NCBI RefSeq assembly: GCF_013141765.1
Contig: NZ_WHOD01000082.1
Coordinates: 122,954-186,953, forward strand
Direction of reading: 5' to 3'
Length of the DNA stretch: 64,000 bases
Source: Paenibacillus foliorum
GTDB taxonomy: Bacteria > Bacillota > Bacilli > Paenibacillales > NBRC-103111
A program made the position numbers and the translations under genes. Below the pieces are notes generated by a model. It did no database searches. It was not told where the DNA came from and saw nothing but the letters and a program-made list of their open reading frames with translations. Shown in pieces: positions 1 through 9,214 of the stretch; within the stretch, counting starts at the first letter, position 1, and every line of letters begins with the position of its first letter.

Positions 1-932
1 GCAATGATTAGGCATACAAACCCCCACAATGCTGAGGAGAATTGGATTTCCCGCTTGTTGCTTACCAATTCATCGAGATAAGTAACGCCTACGATCTTCC
101 AGCCGAAGCTCGTTGTACGAATCGTATACATTTTCCGTTCGCTGCCTTCGCCAATAACGATCGAGCTATCCTGCGAGCTGAGAATCATCGGTATGTTCTC
201 GCTTTTCAACCTTGTGTAGATAATCTGCTGCTGCGGATGATAAATCAAATCGCCAGCCGGATCCAGTATAAAGACATAACCCCTTTTCCCAAGGCGAATC
301 TGTTTGCATAAGTCATTGATCAGGTTATAATTCAGATCGACTAGAAGCACACCGGATCGGGAATCCTCTGCATGGCCCGTCAGCTGCCGGCTGATCGATA
401 CGACCCAAGGGTATTCATTACGGAACACGTGCTGCACATGAGAGGAGGAAATAGCGACACGCCCTTGTGTTAGCTGAGCTTCCTTGAACCATTCCTGATC
501 CGTTAGCTCCCCATAAGACTTGAGCTGGCCAGAAGCTCGATCCGATAAGGCCCTGCCGTTGGAACCTACAAACAGTATGGAAGCGATATCATTTCTGGAG
601 CCGACTATGGATCGAAAATAATTGCCAAGCTGCCGCTCCAGCGCAATCCCTTCATTTGTGTTTGGATCATTAAGCGACAAATACCGCAGCAGATCACCAT
701 TGCTAAGCGCAAGCGCGGAGATGCTCTCCATATTTCCAATATAAGTTTGAATGTTAGTATTGACTTGTTCGATGAGCTCTGTTGTATACTCCAACGAATT
801 TTTGGTTACCGCGTCCGCCGACAGCCGGTAAGAATTATAGCTTAAGATGGCTGTTGTACAAAGGATTAAACAGGAAAATGCGATGGCAATATTCGTATGA
901 ATGCTTTTGAATGAGAAGCTCCAGAACTTCAT
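1..932 (-). CDS. Sensor histidine kinase, N-terminal part (cut by window edge)
   Basis: Reading leftwards from the ATG at 932, an open frame of about 310 codons runs off the window. It starts with a short basic stretch and a membrane segment (about residues 12-32), then a long extracytoplasmic region of Cache-like character, then the start of a second membrane segment at the window edge. The HAMP and kinase domains would lie outside. The ATG overlaps the TGA of the upstream regulator gene (ATGA), so the two are probably translationally coupled. The layout fits YesM-type sensor kinases (established family knowledge) that pair with AraC-type response regulators. The ligand may be the sugar of the adjacent CUT2 transporter (inference). 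Confidence 0.85.
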   Translation of the reverse strand, partial: MKFWSFSFKSIHTNIAIAFSCLILCTTAILSYNSYRLSADAVTKNSLEYTTELIEQVNTNIQTYIGNMESISALALSNGDLLRYLSLNDPNTNEGIALERQLGNYFRSIVGSRNDIASILFVGSNGRALSDRASGQLKSYGELTDQEWFKEAQLTQGRVAISSSHVQHVFRNEYPWVVSISRQLTGHAEDSRSGVLLVDLNYNLINDLCKQIRLGKRGYVFILDPAGDLIYHPQQQIIYTRLKSENIPMILSSQDSSIVIGEGSERKMYTIRTTSFGWKIVGVTYLDELVSNKREIQFSSALWGFVCLII

Positions 933-2545
933 AGAGAGGGATTTCCCTTCTGCTCCAATCGATATTCTTTGGGAGTCACCCCGGTATGCCGTTTAAAAAT
1001 CACACTGAAATACTGCGGATCTCCATAGCCCACTCTCGATGCAATATCATAGGTTTTAAGCTGGGTAACCGCAATTAGCTCCTTGGCTTTCTCCAGTCGA
1101 ACCCTGGTCAAATATTCAACGAAGGTTACCCCTGTATGCTGCTTGAACAAAGCGCTGAAATAACTGATGCTCATAAAAATATGGCTGCATACCTGATTCA
1201 ACGAAAAATTTTCATCACTATAATGCTCCCGTATGTAGGCTTCTGCCTTCTGCATCTGGGATTCCGTTACATCCGTTCTTCTCTCGGATAAATAACTAAT
1301 GATATGATGGCAAATACCTTCCAGCCACAGCTGCGCATCATCCAACGTTCTCATTGTGGAAATCTGTTGGAATGGACTGCTCCCAAATACCTCCGTATTA
1401 TCGAAGCCGGTTTCGACCACCAGATTCATTAACGAAGCGATCAGCTTATGGATCGATCCGTAGCATTTCTCAACCGAGGAGTAGGAGTGCTTCATCTCCT
1501 CTATTCCATCGTGCAGCACGAGCGAGACCTGCTGACGGTTACCCGTCTTCATAGTAGCTAACAGTTTCCTCTCCCAAGCATCGTAGCCTGCTTTATCTAC
1601 CCCTTTTCCATACTCCAAGTCATTGATGGAAATGATCCTGTTCTTTCCAAGAAGAAATCGGTAATCAAGCGCGGACAGCGCCCCTTGGAACGACTTCGAT
1701 ATATACGGAAGCTCCGTACAAACTCTGCCGATACCGATGGATACGGTTAGCCTCAAATACTTCTGTACGCTGTGCCTGGCATGCTCCGCCAAGGTCTGCG
1801 CCTGAACTTCAATCTCCTCAATCTTCCCAGGAAAGATCACAGCAATCTTATCGTCACGCGTTCGGAAAACAATGCCTCCGCTTTCCTTCTCAAAAATTTC
1901 CTGCATAATATTAAAAGCAGCGAACCTCAGCAGCTCTACTTCCACATCCTCACTAGGAATCGAATCACGCATAAACCCATCGATATCTCCGACTAAAGCA
2001 AGATATGCAGGACCGCTCAAGGACAGCTGAAAATAGTTGAATTTACGTTCAATTTCATCCTTTTTAATAACAGTGGCCGCCAATCTTTCCAGAAACCGTT
2101 CCTTTAGCAGGGGAAGGCTTTGATTAAGCTGAAGCTGCAAATGGCTCAGGTCTTCCTTCTCTTGCCGCCCAGCATCCAGCTCCTGCTTCAGTACATACAG
2201 AAAGCTTGTAAACTCCTCGGAGTTGATTGGTTTGAGCAGATAGTCCTTAACCTTAAGCTTGATAGCCTGCTTCGCATAATCAAACTCCTCAAACCCGGTA
2301 ACAATGACAACCACGATATCCCGGTATTGCCCCGCTACTTGCCGAGCTAGCTCCAAACCATCCATAAACGGCATACATATATCGGTTATGATCACATCCG
2401 GCTGCAAGGATTGAATAGAATCTAGCGCGTCACGCCCATTATCAAAGGTTCCTGCCAATTCAAAGCCACATGCGCCCCAATCGGTTTTCAGCTCAATACC
2501 CTCTCTTACTTCGTCTTCATCGTCTACAAGGATGATCTTATACAT
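929..2545 (-). CDS. Response regulator, receiver plus AraC-type HTH (YesN-like)
   Basis: The 538-residue protein begins with a CheY-like receiver domain (residues 1-120) with the acidic pair D8/D9, the phospho-acceptor D55 in an ITDICMP context, and the conserved lysine in KDYLLKP near residue 105. A long middle region links it to a C-terminal double helix-turn-helix of the AraC family (about 430-530, ending GVTPKEYR). It should be phosphorylated by the overlapping kinase at 1-932 and probably activates carbohydrate genes, most plausibly the CUT2 transporter just upstream. The start ATG follows a GAGGGG ribosome-binding site. The family is clear; the ligand and target are inferred from position. 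Confidence 0.92.
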   Translation of the reverse strand: MYKIILVDDEDEVREGIELKTDWGACGFELAGTFDNGRDALDSIQSLQPDVIITDICMPFMDGLELARQVAGQYRDIVVVIVTGFEEFDYAKQAIKLKVKDYLLKPINSEEFTSFLYVLKQELDAGRQEKEDLSHLQLQLNQSLPLLKERFLERLAATVIKKDEIERKFNYFQLSLSGPAYLALVGDIDGFMRDSIPSEDVEVELLRFAAFNIMQEIFEKESGGIVFRTRDDKIAVIFPGKIEEIEVQAQTLAEHARHSVQKYLRLTVSIGIGRVCTELPYISKSFQGALSALDYRFLLGKNRIISINDLEYGKGVDKAGYDAWERKLLATMKTGNRQQVSLVLHDGIEEMKHSYSSVEKCYGSIHKLIASLMNLVVETGFDNTEVFGSSPFQQISTMRTLDDAQLWLEGICHHIISYLSERRTDVTESQMQKAEAYIREHYSDENFSLNQVCSHIFMSISYFSALFKQHTGVTFVEYLTRVRLEKAKELIAVTQLKTYDIASRVGYGDPQYFSVIFKRHTGVTPKEYRLEQKGNPSL

Positions 2546-2636
2546 AAACGCTGCCCCTCGGGAAAAGTTATCGATTTGAAATCATGACGTCTGAAACAAT
2601 CAGCTAAAGCTATTATCGCGACGATTTCCTGAATTC

Positions 2637-2666
2637 ATCATACACAGACCTACATTCATAGAGCAA
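2637..2666 (-). promoter_or_regulatory. Candidate sigma-A promoter of the regulator/kinase pair
   Basis: On the minus strand TTGCTC (2661-2666) is followed after 18 bases by TATGAT (2637-2642), about 90 bases upstream of the response-regulator start. A terminator-like hairpin lies between this site and the transporter operon, so the two-component pair probably has its own promoter. The -35 box is weak. Confidence 0.4.
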
Positions 2667-2691
2667 CACAAACTTAGGAATAAATGGAAAT

Positions 2692-2732
2692 GCAAAAAGA
2701 GCATGGGATTTTCATCTCACAGCTCTTTTTGC
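2692..2732 (-). terminator. Terminator-like hairpin after the CUT2 operon
   Basis: An 11-bp perfect stem (GCAAAAAGAGC pairing with GCTCTTTTTGC) with a 19-base loop starts 7 bases after the binding-protein stop codon. The U-rich part is inside the 3' arm on the minus strand. Confidence 0.65.
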
Positions 2733-2738
2733 AGACGG

Positions 2739-3779
2739 TTAATTGTAAAGAAGCGGCTTAATCTGATCGGAATCGATGTTAGTCTTATCATACCAGTGGA
2801 AGCCCGTATCAATGTTTTTCTTCACCGATTCTCCCTTGATGGCTTGCACAGCCGCTTTTACAGACCAGTAACCAATACCTATCGGATCCTGAGTGATCGC
2901 TCCGGCCATCTTGCCACTGCGAACTGCGTCGATTTGTTGTTTACCGGAGTCATAGCCGACAACAATTATTTTGTCCTTCTTCGATTCTGTCACTGCATTA
3001 AGAACGCCGATAGCTGAGCCCTCATTGGCACCGAAAAATCCTTTAACATTCGGATGAGCTTGGATAATTGCTTTGGCCAGATCCGTCGATTTCAGCTGGT
3101 CACCGCCGCCGTACTGGATATCCACAATTTTAATATTAGGGTACTTCTCTTTAATTCGGTTAACGAAGCCATCACGACGATCAATTCCCGTACGGCTCGT
3201 TTGGTCATGTACAACTAACGCTACCTCACCCTCGTTGCCTATAAGCGCTGCCATTTTGTCAGCAGCCAAGCCAGCAGCAGCAGCATTATCGGTAGCAGCA
3301 GTTGTGATCGGTATGTCACTATCCACACCGGAGTCAAACCCTACCACTGGAATATTCGCCGCTTTGGCCTTCTGCAGCAGCGGGATCGCCGCTTTACTGT
3401 CAAGGGCAGCAAATGCGATAGCTTTCGGATTTTTACCTAGTGCCGCTTGCAGCATCTCAATTTGTTTGTCTACTTGGGATTCGGTCTCAGGACCCTCAAA
3501 CGTAATTTCAACCTGAAATTCTTTAGCCGCCTTTTCAGCTCCCTGCTTAACAGCCTGCCAAAACTGATGCTGGAAGCCTTTGGAAATGACTGGAATGTAA
3601 ATTTTATCCGTCTTTTTTGCATCGGGAGCTGGCGCGGGGGCAGCTGGTGCTGGAGCAGTCGTTCCTCCTGTCTGCGGCTTCGATGTCGGGGCCGGGTTGC
3701 TGGCCCCACAAGCACTGAACACGGTTGTTGCAAGCAGCATTAATGCAGCGGTAAACATGAATCTTTTACTTGTTTTCAA
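2739..3779 (-). CDS. CUT2 sugar ABC transporter, substrate-binding lipoprotein (RbsB-like)
   Basis: The 346-residue protein has a lipoprotein signal peptide with lipobox cysteine at residue 24 (VFSACG), a Pro/Ala-rich linker (about 28-55), then a periplasmic-binding-protein type 1 fold: IYIPVISKGFQHQFW at the start of lobe 1, GFDSGVDSD in the middle, and GFFGANEGSAIG and VVGYDSGKQ in lobe 2. It should sit on the outer face of the membrane and deliver a monosaccharide to the permease at 3883-4872. It is the last gene of an ATPase-permease-binding protein operon. The sugar cannot be read from sequence; ribose, galactose or a pentose are possible. Confidence 0.9.
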   Translation of the reverse strand: MKTSKRFMFTAALMLLATTVFSACGASNPAPTSKPQTGGTTAPAPAAPAPAPDAKKTDKIYIPVISKGFQHQFWQAVKQGAEKAAKEFQVEITFEGPETESQVDKQIEMLQAALGKNPKAIAFAALDSKAAIPLLQKAKAANIPVVGFDSGVDSDIPITTAATDNAAAAGLAADKMAALIGNEGEVALVVHDQTSRTGIDRRDGFVNRIKEKYPNIKIVDIQYGGGDQLKSTDLAKAIIQAHPNVKGFFGANEGSAIGVLNAVTESKKDKIIVVGYDSGKQQIDAVRSGKMAGAITQDPIGIGYWSVKAAVQAIKGESVKKNIDTGFHWYDKTNIDSDQIKPLLYN

Positions 3780-3882
3780 ATCGATCTCCCCTAACTATTA
3801 ATTTGAGTTGCTATTAAACTCCTTGGATAAGGAGGAAACACCTTACTGGTGCGAGATCAAAAGAGAGTCTTTTAAACAACCT

Positions 3883-4872
3883 CTACTGCTTGCGGCGGCG
3901 CAAAATATCCGCATATACGGCCATGATAACAACAAGCCCTACAATCACTGTTTGCCATTCCTGCTTGACGGACAGGATACGCAGCCCATTGGTCAACACA
4001 CTCATGATGAGAGCTCCGATAACAGTCCCAAGAATCGAGCCCTTTCCCCCGCTGAGTGAAGTGCCGCCGATGACAACAGCTGCGATGGCTTCCAGCTCAT
4101 AGCCCTGCCCCAATGCCGGCTGGGCCGAATTCAGCCGCGAAGCCATCATGACTCCGGCAATACCGCTGAAAACACCAGTCAAGGTGTAAATAATAATTTT
4201 CCAAAAGTTGGTGTTAACGCCGGAAAGACGTGTTGCTTCTTCATTGCTGCCCAGTGCAAAGTTATAGCGTCCGATGATTGTTTTGGACAATATGATGCTG
4301 GCAATTATCGCAACCACGAAGAAGATGAGGACAGCATTAGGAATTTCCAAGCCAGGGATAATATAGCTAATAACCGAGCCCATTGAAATCTGATCAAAGC
4401 CCGGAGTATCGTTAAAGTAAATGGGCTTCGTTCCAGAGATAACAAGCGATAAGCCCTTCGTTATCATCATCATCGCTAAAGTTGCAATAAATGGAGGTAT
4501 CTTCATCTTGGCAACCGCCAAACCACTAATGATTCCGCAAACCGCCCCCGTTGCAATGCCACCCACGATACCCAAAGGCATGGGCAGATGCCATACGGTA
4601 ATAATGACCCCTGTCATTACGGAAGAGAAGGTCATCACTGTACCGACCGCCAAATCAATACCAGAGGTAATGATGACAAAGGTGGAGCCTAATGCCAAAA
4701 CGCCGATCACAGCCGTAGAAAGCATAATGCCTACGATGTTGTCGAACTGAAAGAAGTTGCTCGATGACAAAGAGAAAATAACAACAAGTATAATTAAGCT
4801 GGCAAAAGCTAATATTTTTTGCGTTGCCCCAGTTTTAATCGCTACCTGCGGTTTAAGTACGGATAGTTTCAT
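3883..4872 (-). CDS. CUT2 sugar ABC transporter permease (RbsC-like)
   Basis: The 329-residue, very hydrophobic protein has about ten predicted membrane segments and the BPD_transp_2 hallmarks: GSTFVIITSGIDLAVG near residue 62-78 and the cytoplasmic coupling region GSNEEATRLSGVN near 205, followed by GGTSLSGGKGS. It forms the membrane channel of the transporter with the adjacent ATPase and lipoprotein. It starts 16 bases after the ATPase stop; a 103-base gap precedes the binding-protein gene. Confidence 0.93.
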   Translation of the reverse strand: MKLSVLKPQVAIKTGATQKILAFASLIILVVIFSLSSSNFFQFDNIVGIMLSTAVIGVLALGSTFVIITSGIDLAVGTVMTFSSVMTGVIITVWHLPMPLGIVGGIATGAVCGIISGLAVAKMKIPPFIATLAMMMITKGLSLVISGTKPIYFNDTPGFDQISMGSVISYIIPGLEIPNAVLIFFVVAIIASIILSKTIIGRYNFALGSNEEATRLSGVNTNFWKIIIYTLTGVFSGIAGVMMASRLNSAQPALGQGYELEAIAAVVIGGTSLSGGKGSILGTVIGALIMSVLTNGLRILSVKQEWQTVIVGLVVIMAVYADILRRRKQ

Positions 4873-4887
4873 GATGACGGCGTCCCC

Positions 4888-6387
4888 CTATTTACGTATG
4901 GTTGCATATTTCATAATGGCTTCCTGCGTTGCTTCCTTACTGCTCAGCTCACCTGTAATTCTGCCTTCGCACATAACCAAAATACGGTGGCTCATACGCA
5001 ATATTTCCGGCAGCTCCGAGGAGATCATAATGATGGACTTGCCTTGGGCTGCTAACTCATCGAGCAGCTTATAAATCTCACTTTTTGCACCTACATCGAT
5101 GCCTCTTGTTGGTTCATCAAAAATCAAAATGTCGCAGTCGCGTACCAGCCACTTACTGATAACCACTTTCTGCTGATTGCCTCCTGAAAGGTATTTTACA
5201 AACTGGTCTATGCTTGGAGTTCTCACCTTCAAGGCCTCAACAAAATGCTCGGCACTCCGTTGAATGCTGCTGTCTTTCATCCAGCCCGATCTCCGCCTGA
5301 ATTTCCGATAAGAGGAGATGGCTATATTCGTTTTCACGTCCATATCCACCATAAGCCCGAATCTTTTACGATCCTCAGAAAGGTAGCCTATGCCATGCTT
5401 TACTGCATCATGAGGTTGACTAATCCGCACCTTTTTGCCGAACACCTGGATCTCTCCCGAATCATAGGGGTCCGCTCCAAAAACAGCACGCGCCACCTCT
5501 GTTCGTCCCGCCCCCATCAGACCCGCAAATCCGAGTATTTCCCCCTTTTTCAAGTAAAAGCTAATATCCTTCAACGTAGAGCCCTGATTGAGATGCTGTA
5601 CTTCAAGCACCTTTTCATTGCCAGCCTTATCCGTCGCAGGTTTGGAGGCATTATAAATCTCGCGCCCTACCATCATGGAAATTATTTGATCAATGGATGT
5701 CTCAGCGGTTTTGACCGTGTCAATGTAACAGCCATCTCGCATGACGGTAATGCGGTCGGTAATCCGCTTCAATTCCTCCATCCGGTGAGAGATATAAACA
5801 ATCCCCACACCGTTCTCACGCAGCTGCTGGATGATCCGAAAAAGCTCATCAATCTCAGCGTCCGTTAGCGCAGCCGTAGGCTCATCCATGATCAGCACCT
5901 CGGAGTTAAAAGAGAGCGCTTTCGCAATTTCAACCATTTGTTGCTTGGCAACCGTTAACTCCGATACCAGCATGCGTGGGTCCAGCTGGAGATTCATCCG
6001 ATCAAAGAGCAGCTGCACTTTTTTATTGAGCGTCTTTTCATCCAAAAACAGCTTGAACGCATGACGTGGCTCCCTGCCGATATAAATATTTTGCGCTATA
6101 GTTAAATCAGGCATTAGATTAAGCTCTTGATGAATAATGCTGATACCTAATTTTTGTGCTGCTCTCGTATGGGGGATTTCCACTTCTGCCCCTTTATAGA
6201 GAATGCGGCCCCCATCCTTCTGGTAGACTCCTGTTAGCACCTTCATAAGCGTTGATTTTCCAGCACCATTCTCCCCTACCAATGCATGAACCTCGCCGCC
6301 TGCCAATTCGAACCGACATTGATCAAGAGCGTGAACACCTGGGAAATACTTATCGATACCTTCCATTAAAACCAGCGTTTCGCTCAT
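4888..6387 (-). CDS. CUT2 sugar ABC transporter, double ATP-binding protein (RbsA-like)
   Basis: The 499-residue protein holds two tandem ABC domains. The first has Walker A GENGAGKST at 38-46 and a Walker B region ending in MDEPTAALT. The second has the degenerate P-loop GLMGAGRTE (no lysine) typical of the C-terminal half of RbsA/MglA/XylG proteins, a signature LSGGNQQKV and Walker B FDEPTRGIDVG. It energises uptake by the adjacent permease. Start chosen at the ATG following GAGGTGTGGCAGA. It heads the three-gene operon. Confidence 0.93.
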   Translation of the reverse strand: MSETLVLMEGIDKYFPGVHALDQCRFELAGGEVHALVGENGAGKSTLMKVLTGVYQKDGGRILYKGAEVEIPHTRAAQKLGISIIHQELNLMPDLTIAQNIYIGREPRHAFKLFLDEKTLNKKVQLLFDRMNLQLDPRMLVSELTVAKQQMVEIAKALSFNSEVLIMDEPTAALTDAEIDELFRIIQQLRENGVGIVYISHRMEELKRITDRITVMRDGCYIDTVKTAETSIDQIISMMVGREIYNASKPATDKAGNEKVLEVQHLNQGSTLKDISFYLKKGEILGFAGLMGAGRTEVARAVFGADPYDSGEIQVFGKKVRISQPHDAVKHGIGYLSEDRKRFGLMVDMDVKTNIAISSYRKFRRRSGWMKDSSIQRSAEHFVEALKVRTPSIDQFVKYLSGGNQQKVVISKWLVRDCDILIFDEPTRGIDVGAKSEIYKLLDELAAQGKSIIMISSELPEILRMSHRILVMCEGRITGELSSKEATQEAIMKYATIRK

Positions 6388-6646
6388 TCTGCCACACCTC
6401 GGATCGTTATTTAATGCTAATTGTATATCTGAACCGTTAGGGAAAGAATGGAAAAACCTCTTTAAAAAAGTAGAAAAATCTCCGAATAAAGTAAAGCTGA
6501 ACCTGCTAGGAAATTTGTAAAAAGTAAGTAACTCTTAAACTCGAAAATTCTAATCCCTTTCGCTGAGGATCTATTCGTGTATTAGCGGTAGCTTTTAAGG
6601 GGAATGCTTCAGGTTCAACTCCACTGAAAACTGCCTATTACCCCTC

Positions 6647-6675
6647 TAAAAAAAAGGCGCCTTTCGGCGCTTTTT
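6647..6675. terminator. Terminator-like hairpin with A and T tracts
   Basis: A run of A, the arm GGCGCC, a TTTC loop, the arm GGCGC and TTTTT form a bidirectional intrinsic-terminator shape with one bulged base. No gene end lies immediately next to it, so it may insulate the two flanking regions. Confidence 0.6.
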
Positions 6676-6879
6676 GGCGTGCGATCTGCGTTTGAGCGTT
6701 TTAGAGGGATCGATGTGATTTTACAGCTGATGTTGTAGTCATGTTTATTTGATTAGACTAGCTGATAGAAACATAACTTCAAAGGCGGATGGGGTTCAAC
6801 CACCGCCTTGAAACATGGAACGCCACAACGCGCACTTGAGGTTTCTAACATTTTCGTTAGTTTCTCATAATTCCAGATG

Positions 6880-7070
6880 ATAGCGGAAATGAAAATTCCG
6901 TTATTTTAAAAAAAGTGCAAAATATGGGTAAATAGAGGAAGCATCCGTTCCGTTATCTCCCTGTTTTTAGTGTAAAGTACCTGCATTATCACGAATAACG
7001 GAACTGCGGTTTCCTCTATTAGCGAGAATCTGAAGAGCCGAATTGAATAAAGGAACTTTCAGTTCCGCTA
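6880..7070. repeat. Multi-hairpin intergenic repeat, copy A
   Basis: Four successive short imperfect palindromes built from the words ATA[AG][AC]GGAA and TTCC[GT][TC]TAT, with one arm running into TATCTCCCTGTTTTT. The last unit (ATTGAATAAAGGAACT ... AGTTCCGCT) is nearly identical to the last unit of copy B. Copies B (38155-38332) and C (51943-52137) have the same architecture. No coding frame fits. Copy A is the most diverged of the three. Confidence 0.75.
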
Positions 7071-7118
7071 AGCTGCTTCAGAGCTTATACCATGTCACAA
7101 GATGAATCAGTTTGAGGA

Positions 7119-7203
7119 GTTCGGGGTTCGGGGTTCGTCGTTCGGGGTTCGGGGTTCGTCGTTCGGGGTTCGGGGGTCGGGGTTCGGGGTTCGGGGTTCG
7201 GGG
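7119..7203. repeat. Tandem 7-bp repeat (GTTCGGG units)
   Basis: About twelve tandem copies of GTTCGGG with GTTCGTC and GGTCGGG variants. It is not part of any open frame. The length suggests a slippage-prone microsatellite located between repeat copy A and the terminator of the MFS gene. Confidence 0.85.
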
Positions 7204-7306
7204 TCTGACCGATTTTTATTATTTTCATACATGAGTGCTGTAAAGTAACCCTTTCTGGATTGGGTTTAAATAAACTACCACTTATCTAGAACCCACACTG
7301 TACCTC

Positions 7307-7352
7307 AAAAAAAAGACGCCAATCACGATAATCGCGTGATCGACGTCTTTTA
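7307..7352 (-). terminator. Terminator of the MFS gene
   Basis: AAAAGACG ... CGTCTTTT forms the outer stem and ATCACG/CGTGAT the inner stem. It lies 19 bases downstream of the MFS stop codon and has T/A tracts on both sides, so it may work in both directions. Confidence 0.75.
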
Positions 7353-7370
7353 TATATACTTTTCCATCCC

Positions 7371-8561
7371 TCACATTTCCACCCTGTCCGTTTGACGAGT
7401 GATTGCTGTCGCACCTTTTTGCGAAAAGAACGGAATGAGGAACGCACAAACAAGGGAAAAGCCAAGCAGCGCAACGAATATCCCGCCATTCAAATCCTGA
7501 ACAAACAGAATGAGAATCAACATCATAATGCGCGTAATATTTAAACACCATTCTCTCCAAAGCAAAATCCGTGCTTGCTCTATCGAGGTATGTCGGCTAA
7601 TAATGCGGAACTGATCGCTGTTCCAGACGGTACCGAAATAGAATAGCCCTACTGTCGTTAGTATGTTGGACAAAACCAGGAAAACTGAATGCTGCAGCAA
7701 TGCCACTAAAAACCCTACGGAGATGGCGATCATACCAACTTTCAACCATATGCCACCACTTATATTCAGCCTCCGGTGCAGCACCATAGCTATTATCGCT
7801 GAAACAGCATAAAGCACGTTCAACAGGGCGATAACCAGCTTGTCGCTGGAGACCGAGAACGTAAATATGAGAGCAAACAGACCTTGAAACTGTAAAAATA
7901 CCCCCGCGGCTAAACACGAAGGGACCATCCACCGAATTGCGGGATAGGAGAATACAGTTGAAAACCGCATATTCTGAAATAACGGTTTCTTTTCCCCAGC
8001 CAAGGTTATAGGAGGAATCATAAACGATACCGTCATAAGTATGGCTACAAACACAAACATTAGAAGAAACGAGCCCGAATACCCAATCCATTTAATAATA
8101 AGCGCGAACACAACCGGATTTACAATAGAAATCGTTTGGCCGATAATAGTCGCGATTGAAAAATATACTTCAAAGTCTTTACCTTTGCCAAACGCGGACA
8201 ACGTAATATTTTGCGAAGCTGCATAAAATCCCCACATGATACCGACGGGAACGGCAATTATGGCTATCCATAATAATCGGTTATCCAGTGTGAGTGAAGT
8301 AAGCAGCAGGAATGTCAAAGCACCACAGGAAGCTGTCATTCGAATGAGTACACGCGTCGTGTAAATCGTCAGTAACTTCGAGCCAAGCGCAAATGCCAGA
8401 CTCCAAGTAATGAACAATATCAGGTTAAACCACGTAACGTCAAATATGCTGTGCCCTTGCTCCCAAATGTATAAATTCACAAATATACCGATATAGTTAA
8501 ATATAATATTGGAGGACGCATTCATTAAAAGCACTTTTCGAATGGGCGCTGTGATCTGCAT
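7371..8561 (-). CDS. MFS-type membrane transporter
   Basis: The 396-residue protein has about 12 hydrophobic segments and the loose features of major facilitator superfamily proteins of the UMF/YqgE-like kind, but no substrate-specific motif that I recognise. A GFYAASQNITLSAFGKGKDFE segment follows the fourth helix, as in Bacillus/Paenibacillus homologues usually annotated only as MFS transporter. It starts 10 bases after the stop codon of the unknown gene at 8572-9069 and is likely cotranscribed with it. Family moderately sure; substrate unknown. Confidence 0.8.
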   Translation of the reverse strand: MQITAPIRKVLLMNASSNIIFNYIGIFVNLYIWEQGHSIFDVTWFNLILFITWSLAFALGSKLLTIYTTRVLIRMTASCGALTFLLLTSLTLDNRLLWIAIIAVPVGIMWGFYAASQNITLSAFGKGKDFEVYFSIATIIGQTISIVNPVVFALIIKWIGYSGSFLLMFVFVAILMTVSFMIPPITLAGEKKPLFQNMRFSTVFSYPAIRWMVPSCLAAGVFLQFQGLFALIFTFSVSSDKLVIALLNVLYAVSAIIAMVLHRRLNISGGIWLKVGMIAISVGFLVALLQHSVFLVLSNILTTVGLFYFGTVWNSDQFRIISRHTSIEQARILLWREWCLNITRIMMLILILFVQDLNGGIFVALLGFSLVCAFLIPFFSQKGATAITRQTDRVEM

Positions 8562-8571
8562 GATGCTCTAT

Positions 8572-9069
8572 TCAATCTCCCTCGACTGCATATTCAAAAT
8601 CATCCATATCATACACCTGCACTGGAACTTCAGCCTCAATCAGTCTATCCACAAATTCTGGTTGATCGGTAAGCATTGGGACCTTCTCATGCAGGGAGGT
8701 CAATATTAGATCGGTTTCTATGGGATCGAATTGCTCGCCATATTCCGCATTCTCCACTGCATAAATAATAGTAAGCGTGACTTTACTGTTCAATGGCAGA
8801 GGTGAGCTTTTGGCCCAAGGGACTGATAGCGCTCGCTCAATCTTTTTGCGGTTAAAAGGCTCCTCGGTCATATTGATAAGCTCATTAATCTTCGTCCGTA
8901 CATGGAGTTCATCATCAGCGTCCGGCATAATAGGCTCCTTGCTCTCTCTTAGCTCGTATAGCTCCTGTATAGTTGAATAGGGTACAAGATACTCCACTTC
9001 CCTATCCGGAACCAGCATCTCTCCATAAATAGTAAGCATGACTGCCTCTATAACCAACCGTCTGCGCAC
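8572..9069 (-). CDS. Conserved-looking hypothetical protein, 165 residues
   Basis: An acidic soluble protein with no signal peptide or membrane segment and no domain I recognise. Coding quality looks real. The frame can begin at GTG 9075, but AAGGAG lies only 3 bases from that codon, whereas the in-frame GTG at 9069 has a 9-base spacing, so 9069 is preferred. It contains VEYLVPYSTIQELYELRES near the start and an acidic tail (YDMDDFEYAVEGD). Probably cotranscribed with the MFS gene, which follows after 10 bases. Confidence 0.7.
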   Translation of the reverse strand: MRRRLVIEAVMLTIYGEMLVPDREVEYLVPYSTIQELYELRESKEPIMPDADDELHVRTKINELINMTEEPFNRKKIERALSVPWAKSSPLPLNSKVTLTIIYAVENAEYGEQFDPIETDLILTSLHEKVPMLTDQPEFVDRLIEAEVPVQVYDMDDFEYAVEGD

Positions 9070-9214
9070 TACCACACACTCCTTACGAATTCAATATATG
9101 CAATAATTCCCGCTAATTTCCTATGATTCAGAGGGACTCACATTCATCATAGATGCTGAAAGTTTATTAATCAACTAAAACCATATATTCAGTCCAAAAA
9201 ACATAAATTTATTA

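Larger units (their letters stand above)
6388..7281. other. 894-base gene-free stretch upstream of the CUT2 operon
   Basis: No credible coding frame was seen on either strand. The stretch holds a terminator-like hairpin (6647-6675), a second GC-rich inverted repeat around 6778-6813 (AAAGGCGG/CCGCCTT), the multi-hairpin repeat copy A (6880-7070) and a 7-bp tandem repeat (7119-7203). The promoter of the ATPase gene should lie at about 6400-6500 but no convincing -35/-10 pair was recognised. Confidence 0.6.

Noticed and set aside
42..311. Plus-strand frame of 89 codons
   Set aside because: Antisense shadow of the sensor kinase gene reading off the left edge of the window.
7119..7203. Possible CRISPR or replication iterons
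   Set aside because: Units of 7 bp without spacers and without cas or rep genes nearby.
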